The notes under the pieces were generated by a model. It was not told the origin of the DNA. It saw only the letters and a list, made by a program, of their open reading frames with translations, and ran no database searches. From an uncultured Mycoplasmatota bacterium (GTDB lineage: Bacteria > Bacillota_I > Bacilli_A > RF39 > UBA660): DNA of 10,911 nucleotides. The stretch lies in assembly GCA_946491675.1 (NCBI GenBank), contig CAMLYN010000027.1, forward strand, positions 1 through 10,911, in the 5' to 3' direction. This document shows, piece after piece, positions 6,126 through 10,911 of this stretch. A program made the position numbers and the translations under genes. Position 1 is the stretch's first letter. Each line of letters opens with the position of its first letter.

Positions 6126-7805
6126 TTAAATTTTTAAAATTGTTGCATTATTTATAGATGTATTCCAATAATAATCATTTTCTTTCTTTGCAACTACAAT
6201 TTTAATGCCTAGTTTTTCAGTCAAAAATGAAATTTCATTAAAATTCAATTCCAAATCCTTAATAACTACTGTTCTATCTATAAAATCAATTTTATCTATA
6301 TCAATGTTTTTGCCAATCTTTTCTATTAAAGAAACAATATACTTTTTCTCTGGAAACTTAAAATTATTGTATTTTTCTTTACAACGATTTCGTTGAACTA
6401 ATGGGCAATTATTACAATTAATACATATATCAGTATTATAGAAAAATTTTCTATCAGGCTGTCCTAATGCATAGCCTAATGCACAACTTGTAGTTTGAAA
6501 AATAGGATAATCTTTGTTATTTGCTAAATCATTCCATAGATAATCGTATGCTTTTTTATTCCATACATTATCAGATTGCAATGCCTCTTTACGGTTATTC
6601 TTTAAAGCATCCCACTCTATATTATCTATAATATCTTCTGTAGTTTTTAAACCTATTGCAACAGAAGCAATACAATATTTTTTTACAAAATTGTATATTT
6701 TTTTTACATCTTCCTTTTTAGAATTTTGAGGAATAAAAGGTCTCCAATAATGAATTATCTTCTTTCCTTTTTCTGATAATCTAATAAAATTATTTTCAAT
6801 TATCTTTTTATTTACTCCCAATTCGATATCTTTATCTAATCCTGAATAACTTAAGAAAAACAGAAAACTATGACCTTGTTTCTCATATTTATCAATAAAG
6901 TCAATAAAATCTTCTGGAATTTTACACTTTGTTATAAAAACTATAGGATTTTTTATTTCTCTTTCCATTAATATTTCTATCAATTGTTTTAAATATTCTA
7001 CATTATCAACAGTAGAAAATGCATCAGTTTGTGAAAATAAACATAAAGGCATATCTTCAATATAAAATTTACTTGATAACAATAAATCAACTGCTTTTTC
7101 AGGGCTTACTAACGTAATAGGCTGAATTCGATTCAATCCTCTTTCCTTTAAAAAACAATATTTACACTGTTTTGGACAACCTTGAATCGGATTTAATACT
7201 AGCCAAGTCGCATGAACATCTACTACTGGATAAAACTTTGGAGTCTTTCTTTTTTCATAATTATCTAAAAACTTTGAAGCATCTAAAATCATTTTTTTAA
7301 ATTCATCAGACAATTTTAAATCTAAATCGCAAGCAATAGAAAAAATAATTTCAAACAGTCTAGCTATATTAAAATATAAAAAATCTTCTTCCTTTGCATA
7401 CCCATATCTTATTTTATAATGTCTATAATCTTTAATTTCTAATACTTTTTCAGATACTTGACCATAAACTGTATTAAAACTTAATATTGCCTCTGCCACA
7501 TTCTCAAATTTTATATAACTGTAATTATAATCATAATTTTGGAAATCTAAATCTAACTTCCAACATAAACTAATTAATTGTAAAACTACATCTGATAATT
7601 CATCACCCAAATCATTAATATTTCTTCCATTTTCACCGTAATTTTTATGTTTTGAAATTAAATAACTAAAATGACCTAATTGAACATTAAGCTCTGCCAA
7701 TACAGTAATAACATCCCATTCCCTATTTTCAGTAATTTTAAACCTTTCTTTTAATTTAATAGCATTATCATAATTATCTTTCAAAAAAACTTTAATATCT
7801 TCCAT
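6126..7805 (-). CDS. MazG-like domains fused to a radical SAM enzyme with a C-terminal extra Cys cluster
   Basis: The protein has 559 residues. Residues 30-90 resemble an all-alpha MazG/NTP-pyrophosphohydrolase domain: Glu38 in AELNVQ, then GDELSDVV (67-74) with the E-x-x-D metal motif. The second acidic residue of the first motif is Gln42, so the site is only partly conserved. A similar helical pattern recurs at about 105-185 without the acidic residues, like a degenerate second repeat. The radical SAM core begins near 195; GCPKQCKYC gives CxxxCxxC at Cys210/214/217, binding the SAM-cleaving 4Fe-4S cluster, with a spore-photoproduct-lyase-like flavour around it. Cys441 and CINCNNCPLVQRNRC (Cys461/464/467/475) suggest an auxiliary Fe-S cluster. 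The start has GGAGGT just upstream and follows the glycosyltransferase stop by one base. The product is unknown; context suggests radical chemistry on a nucleotide or nucleotide-sugar. Confidence 0.9.
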   Translation of the reverse strand: MEDIKVFLKDNYDNAIKLKERFKITENREWDVITVLAELNVQLGHFSYLISKHKNYGENGRNINDLGDELSDVVLQLISLCWKLDLDFQNYDYNYSYIKFENVAEAILSFNTVYGQVSEKVLEIKDYRHYKIRYGYAKEEDFLYFNIARLFEIIFSIACDLDLKLSDEFKKMILDASKFLDNYEKRKTPKFYPVVDVHATWLVLNPIQGCPKQCKYCFLKERGLNRIQPITLVSPEKAVDLLLSSKFYIEDMPLCLFSQTDAFSTVDNVEYLKQLIEILMEREIKNPIVFITKCKIPEDFIDFIDKYEKQGHSFLFFLSYSGLDKDIELGVNKKIIENNFIRLSEKGKKIIHYWRPFIPQNSKKEDVKKIYNFVKKYCIASVAIGLKTTEDIIDNIEWDALKNNRKEALQSDNVWNKKAYDYLWNDLANNKDYPIFQTTSCALGYALGQPDRKFFYNTDICINCNNCPLVQRNRCKEKYNNFKFPEKKYIVSLIEKIGKNIDIDKIDFIDRTVVIKDLELNFNEISFLTEKLGIKIVVAKKENDYYWNTSINNATILKI

Positions 7806-7806
7806 T

Positions 7807-8667
7807 TTACCTCCAACTTTTTTCTCGTAATGTTAACTGTTTTTCATAAGATTCTTTTTCAGGGCTATTTAGTGCATTTACTTTATGTCTAATTACACTT
7901 AAATAATAATCAATTAAATTATTCTTTATAGTGTCATCTTGTACACCTAAAATTATATCTTTATAAAATTTATCACAATGTGCTAAAACATCATATGCTT
8001 TTTTAATTTGATTATCATAGTTATCATTTCTCATAATACTATTTTGACTTTTATAATAATAATATCCAATATAAGGAATACTAGAAACACTTTTTGCTTT
8101 ATTTAAAATTAAAGACGTAAGTGCAAAATCTTCTTGTAACATTCCAACAGGAAATTTAAAATTATTTTTTTTCCAAAAGCTAAAATCATAAGCATATAGC
8201 CAAGATGGGCTATATATTTCAAAGTCTCTTGCAAACTTATTTAATACATCCATCCCATTAATATTATAAAACTCATCTGTAATATATTTTTCATAAACTT
8301 TTCTGTCATTATCAACCATAATACCTTGGTATCGAATCATATCATTTTCATTATCAATAATAGATAACTTTTCAAGCAAACTTTTTTCAATCCAATCATC
8401 AACATCAACAAAAATTATTGCATCGCCACTAACTTTTGATAATCCATAATTCCTTACCTTACTTATATCTTCAAATGAAACCTCATAATATTTAATTTTT
8501 GAAAAATTAAAGTCAGAATGAATAATTTCTGCAGTATAATCTGTACTACTATCATTTATAAATATAATTTCATAATCTGAATATGTCTGTTGCCTAATTG
8601 AATTTAGACATCTAGCAATATATTCTTGACCATTATGTGATGGAACAATAATACTAAATTTTTTCAT
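7807..8667 (-). CDS. Family 2 glycosyltransferase (GT-A)
   Basis: The protein has 286 residues. The N-terminus FSIIVPSHNG (4-13) is the canonical GT2 opening. NDSSTD (38-43) contacts the nucleotide, and FVDVDDW (86-92) carries the DxD metal motif at 88-91. QEDFAL (178-183) places an acidic residue as likely catalytic base. There is no membrane segment, so it is a soluble or peripheral enzyme on the cytoplasmic face. The start has the best ribosome binding site of the island, TTAGGAGGA, 5 bases before the ATG, and it is the first gene of the main operon. It transfers a sugar from a nucleotide donor, plausibly the CDP-sugar produced by the downstream cytidylyltransferase, although many GT2 enzymes use UDP- or GDP-sugars. 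The acceptor is unknown: wall or capsule glycan, or a small molecule. Confidence 0.94.
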   Translation of the reverse strand: MKKFSIIVPSHNGQEYIARCLNSIRQQTYSDYEIIFINDSSTDYTAEIIHSDFNFSKIKYYEVSFEDISKVRNYGLSKVSGDAIIFVDVDDWIEKSLLEKLSIIDNENDMIRYQGIMVDNDRKVYEKYITDEFYNINGMDVLNKFARDFEIYSPSWLYAYDFSFWKKNNFKFPVGMLQEDFALTSLILNKAKSVSSIPYIGYYYYKSQNSIMRNDNYDNQIKKAYDVLAHCDKFYKDIILGVQDDTIKNNLIDYYLSVIRHKVNALNSPEKESYEKQLTLREKSWR

Positions 8668-8686
8668 TTTTCCTCCTAATAAAGAT

Positions 8687-8735
8687 AAAAAGACAAACGG
8701 ATGAATGCTTGTCTTTAGTTACTTGTCTTTAGTTA
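8687..8735 (-). promoter_or_regulatory. Leader with 14-bp tandem repeat and terminator-like hairpin (possible attenuator)
   Basis: The transcript leader of the main operon contains a perfect 14-bp tandem duplication (plus-strand CTTGTCTTTAGTTA at 8708-8721 and 8722-8735). On the minus strand the copy nearer the gene gives AAAGACAAG (8716-8708), which pairs with TTTGTCTTT (8697-8689) across a 10-base loop, 9 bp including one G-U, followed by a T run (8691-8687). This is terminator-like and lies just before the glycosyltransferase ribosome binding site. The farther copy can pair with the same 3' arm, giving two alternative hairpins. Regulatory function is inferred from layout. Confidence 0.45.
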
Positions 8736-8780
8736 AATTTATTATATTGCAGAATCAACCATCCAGTTTAACTGCCGATT

Positions 8781-8809
8781 ATAATATCATACAATTAACT
8801 AAATGTCAA
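8781..8809 (-). promoter_or_regulatory. Near-consensus sigma-A promoter of the main operon
   Basis: On the minus strand TTGACA (8809-8804), a 17-base spacer and TATTAT (8786-8781) give a perfect -35, an ideal spacer and a 5-of-6 -10. Transcription should start near 8774, leaving a leader of about 107 bases before the glycosyltransferase ATG at 8667. It is the strongest promoter seen in the window and drives at least five genes. Confidence 0.8.
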
Positions 8810-8882
8810 TTTATATATTAAAATGGATAGTGTTTCCAAAGTAGGGAGATTTATACAAGTTTCCTTTTTATACAAATAAAAA

Positions 8883-8948
8883 GACTAAAACCTAAAAATG
8901 CTTTATAATTAAATTAACCAAAATATATAGAAAGCACAGATTTTAGTC
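8883..8948. repeat. Imperfect inverted repeat just upstream of the transposase start
   Basis: GACTAAAA (8883-8890) pairs with TTTTAGTC (8941-8948), and TGCTTT (8899-8904) with AAAGCA (8931-8936). Together they form a two-part stem around an A+T-rich loop that ends two bases before the transposase ATG. In RNA it could mask the initiation region, as many IS elements do against transcription from outside. No good ribosome binding site is visible there. Function is inferred. Confidence 0.5.
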
Positions 8949-8950
8949 AT

Positions 8951-9475
8951 ATGAAAAGTATATCATTATTTAATGATTTTATAAATATTTTTAATGAGAA
9001 TTTTTCTAAATTCCTTACTCCTTTTAATTTAGAGCCTTCAATTATGAATGTTGGTGATTTGTTTACTATTAAACTTTTTGAATCTATTCTTAATCATTTG
9101 GATTACAATTTTAAACATTCTAATAAAAGAAAGCTTAGATACTATGTTAAACAAACTCGTAAACGGTCTCTTCTCACTTCTTTTGGTTATATTACTATCA
9201 ATTATACTTCTTACATTGACAAAGAGACAAAAAAGTCTTTTGTACCTCTTAGAGAAATTCTTTATCTTAAACCTTATCAGAGGTTAACTAAGCATGCCGA
9301 ATATCAATTAGTTAAATATGCTATGGATGAAAATATGAGCCAATCTGCACAACATGCCTTAAGAAACACCGTAGTATCCAGAAGTACTGTTTCTAAAAAA
9401 ATATCTAGATTAGATGGCTCTATCCAAGAAACAGGGTTCAGTTCATTTTTACTCTTTTTTACTGTATTTAATTAA
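8951..9475 (+). pseudogene. Truncated ISLre2/UPF0236-type transposase
   Basis: The frame runs 174 codons. Residues 1-160 look like the N-terminal part of an ISLre2/UPF0236 transposase: RKRSLLTSFGYITINYTSY (70-88), the PLREILYLKPYQR segment (99-111), and a helix-turn-helix-like stretch MDENMSQSAQHALRN...SRSTVSKKI (125-151). Full family members have roughly 400-500 residues and a C-terminal catalytic region. Here the match stops near 9430 and is followed by 14 unrelated residues and a stop, so the catalytic half is missing and the element cannot move by itself. The 3' half was probably deleted together with the right IS end. It lies head-away from the glycosyltransferase operon at what looks like the island border. 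Confidence 0.75.
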
Positions 9476-9534
9476 AAAACATTCTTTAACACCTTTATGA
9501 ATAAAATATCAAATAACATCAAAGATACTATATC
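9431..9534. other. Short A+T-rich junction after the transposase fragment
   Basis: This stretch separates the end of recognisable transposase sequence from the end of the decayed HD gene on the other strand. I see no right IS end, inverted repeat or complete gene in it. Confidence 0.4.
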
Positions 9535-10224
9535 CTACTTATCACCATCCATAGCATGCAAATATGTTTTCAAATACTCCGTCCACTCTGGACATCTTCT
9601 TCATCAAAGAAATGAAATAAAAAATCTACAACAAATTGATGCCTACATACCGCTTCTTTCTTTCCAGACTCTGTTAACATTAAGTTTTTTAGTTTTAATA
9701 TTTTATCAAACATATGAGATACAGCACTATCGGCACATTTTTGAAAGGATTTATCTTGTTCCCCACTTACAACTGGAAAACTTTTTTTATCAAAAAAAAG
9801 GATTTCCATAATTAATAACGTATTCATAATCTCTTAATATACCATGGGCACCTAACGCATCACACATATCTGCATCAGAAACAACTTTTCCTTCAATAGT
9901 CATAGGAACACACCCTTTTAATCGCTTTCTATACCCGATATTATTAATAGCAAGGCAAACTTGATCCTGTATACTTTTATCAACACCACAATCATCCATA
10001 ATTTTTCTAGCATTCACTAAATTTTTAGCATACTCTACTCCAAACAGCTTATAATCATCTACATCATGAAGTAATGCAATCAAAGAAACAATATCTTTAT
10101 CTGCCTTTTCCCATTCAGCAAACTTTAAAGACAAATGAAAAACTCTATCAATATGTTCCATACCATGACCAGAATGGTCTTCTCCTAATAACTGACAAAC
10201 ATGTTCTCTAACCTTTTCTATCAT
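9535..10224 (-). pseudogene. HD-domain phosphohydrolase gene broken by two frameshifts
   Basis: The first frame encodes 144 residues starting at 10224 with GAGGTG upstream. It carries HD-superfamily motifs: H20GMEH24, HD at 53-54 and SDADMCDALGAHGIL (116-130). It stops at GNPFF where a run of eight Ts (plus-strand A 9792-9799) reads into TGA. With seven Ts the frame would continue as GNPFFDKKSFP into HMFDKILKLKNLMLTESGKK and HFFDEEDV, which is the normal C-terminus of this family. Near 9590 a second shift occurs: one missing base turns the expected VPEWTEYLKTYL into VQSGRSI and a stop. Restoring both gives a protein of about 228 residues ending at the TAG at 9535-9537. Intact relatives (YedJ-like HD proteins) are soluble metal-dependent phosphohydrolases of unclear substrate. 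The truncated product lacks its C-terminal helices. Confidence 0.85.
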
Positions 10225-10248
10225 CTTAACACCTCAAACAAAACTATA

Positions 10249-10770
10249 TCAATCGGATGGATAATAAATTGAGATTTCCCTATCCGCTGGATTTCCACCA
10301 TCTGATTCAATCAAATCCACATCTTGAATTCGCATATAATATACACCTAGATTATCCGGATTATTTTTATTAATAAAAATTGCACTATGATCGATTCGAT
10401 AATTTTTACCAATATCAGTTTGAATGTTACTAATAGAACCATACAATTCCTGATAGACCGTCTCTCCGTCACGTACCTCTCCTCCGCCTCTTTCTCCAAA
10501 TGGTTCTGAATACGATACAATCTCTCCATCAATAAAATTCAAAAACGAACGAATCTGTTTATCTAGTTCTGGCTTTTTCTGAATATCAGGAGTAAACAGA
10601 CTTTTCAATGTATCTGCGTCATTTTCCTGAATACACTTCAAAATAGTATTTGCCTGTTTCCTAGCAACAGCCGCAGGAGAATGGTTATTGGTAATACTAC
10701 ATCCTGTTAGACAAACAAAAATCAACACAATTAAAAAAACACTAAAAATCAAACGATATCTTTTTACCAT
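10249..10770 (-). CDS. DUF5104-like lipoprotein
   Basis: The protein has 173 residues. A basic start (MVKRYR) and hydrophobic stretch 7-21 lead to the lipobox LTGC with the lipidated Cys at residue 24, so it is exported and anchored to the outer face of the membrane. The mature part resembles the DUF5104 family common in clostridia: an N-terminal helix with ANTILKCIQENDADTLKSLF (40-59) followed by a beta-rich, cystatin/NTF2-like region containing FIDGEIVSYSEPFGERGGGE (79-98). The function of the family is unknown. The start has GGGAG about 11 bases upstream of the ATG. It lies 24 bases before the broken HD gene on the same strand and may share its transcript. It belongs to the flanking chromosome rather than to the nucleotide-sugar island. 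Confidence 0.85.
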   Translation of the reverse strand: MVKRYRLIFSVFLIVLIFVCLTGCSITNNHSPAAVARKQANTILKCIQENDADTLKSLFTPDIQKKPELDKQIRSFLNFIDGEIVSYSEPFGERGGGEVRDGETVYQELYGSISNIQTDIGKNYRIDHSAIFINKNNPDNLGVYYMRIQDVDLIESDGGNPADREISIYYPSD

Positions 10771-10821
10771 TTATAACATCACTCCCGTAACGACGATTAC
10801 TAATATGAATACGACAAAGAT

Positions 10822-10911
10822 TCAAATGCTAAAATCAAAAAAATCTTTATCGGCCTTTTTTCGTTCAGTAAAATTTGAAAACAAATTAAAAATACTATCA
10901 ATATGTTCATA
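10822..10911 (-). pseudogene. Degenerate fragment of a second HD-domain gene (runs off the window)
   Basis: Read on the minus strand from the right edge, the frame gives YEHIDSIFNLFSNFTERKK followed by ADKDFFDFSI and TGA. This aligns without gaps to residues 23-44 of the neighbouring HD protein (EHIDRVFHLSLKFAEWEKADKD), with about 13 of 22 identities, and the DNA is also visibly similar (10089-10160 versus 10840-10910). After ADKD the similarity ends, before the HD dyad, so the fragment cannot encode an active enzyme. It is a remnant of a tandem paralogue or of a duplication flanking the lipoprotein gene. The part beyond the edge is not visible. Confidence 0.7.

Larger units (their letters stand above)
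8668..8950. other. Gene-free boundary between the island and the IS remnant
   Basis: These 283 bases carry the operon leader and promoter (8687-8809) and, from about 8820, what is probably the left end of an IS element upstream of its transposase. I could not define a terminal inverted repeat or a target-site duplication. An 8-bp direct repeat, TTATACAA, occurs at 8851-8858 and 8868-8875. No coding sequence is seen. Confidence 0.5.

Noticed and set aside
1..8667. Anti-phage defence island
   Set aside because: No nuclease, helicase, reverse transcriptase, membrane effector or methyltransferase is seen; the enzymes fit metabolism better. Only the ART-like gene could hint at defence.
8708..8735. 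CRISPR-like repeat
   Set aside because: Two directly adjacent 14-bp units without spacers are a tandem duplication, not a CRISPR array.
8668..8774. Riboswitch or T-box in the operon leader
   Set aside because: The leader is only about 107 bases and shows no T-box motif or recognisable aptamer core; only the tandem repeat and hairpin are evident.
9792..9799. Programmed frameshift at the T8 tract of the HD gene
   Set aside because: A second, unrelated frameshift near 9590 also breaks the gene, which fits decay better than a programmed event; I kept slippage only as a possibility.
9497..9811. Plus-strand open frame of 104 codons
   Set aside because: It lies antisense to the C-terminal part of the broken HD gene, whose protein similarity is clear on the minus strand; it has no ribosome binding site and a low-complexity product.

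Overview
The window comes from a low-GC Firmicute, most likely a clostridium of the Lachnospiraceae. The signs are very high A+T, strong AGGAGG-type ribosome binding sites, a lipoprotein resembling the clostridial DUF5104 family, and a remnant of an ISLre2/UPF0236-type insertion sequence. The family-level assignment is inference; no rRNA or tRNA is present to confirm it.

Positions 1-8810 form one compact accessory gene island, almost all on the minus strand. A near-consensus sigma-A promoter (8781-8809) and a leader with a tandem repeat and a terminator-like hairpin precede a tightly packed operon read right to left. Its genes are a GT2 glycosyltransferase, a fusion of MazG-like helical domains to a radical SAM enzyme, a glucose-1-phosphate cytidylyltransferase, a NUDIX hydrolase, and a 420-residue orphan protein with ADP-ribosyltransferase-like motifs. 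These genes overlap or are 1-17 bases apart, so they are very probably co-transcribed. A short thymidylate-kinase-like P-loop protein lies on the plus strand. Its stop overlaps the stop of the 420-residue gene, and it diverges from a second minus-strand operon encoding a metallophosphoesterase, an alpha/beta hydrolase and a large protein with an SGNH-hydrolase-like C-terminus carrying Cys at the nucleophile position. A further gene may begin at 48 and run off the left end.

Positions 8820-10911 look like decayed flanking chromosome: a truncated ISLre2-type transposase, an HD-domain phosphohydrolase gene broken by two single-base frameshifts, an intact lipoprotein gene, and at the right edge a degenerate fragment of a second copy of the same HD gene. 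The HD and lipoprotein genes appear less A+T-biased than the island, consistent with an island boundary near the IS remnant.

Taken together, the island encodes one glycosyltransferase, one CDP-sugar-forming enzyme and several enzymes acting on nucleotides or phosphate esters (MazG-like, NUDIX, kinase, metallophosphoesterase), plus a radical SAM enzyme and two hydrolases. The simplest reading is a biosynthetic pathway for an unusual CDP-activated compound, sugar or nucleotide-derived, attached to a surface glycan or released as a small molecule. No CDP-glucose 4,6-dehydratase, flippase, polymerase or transporter is visible here, so the product cannot be named.
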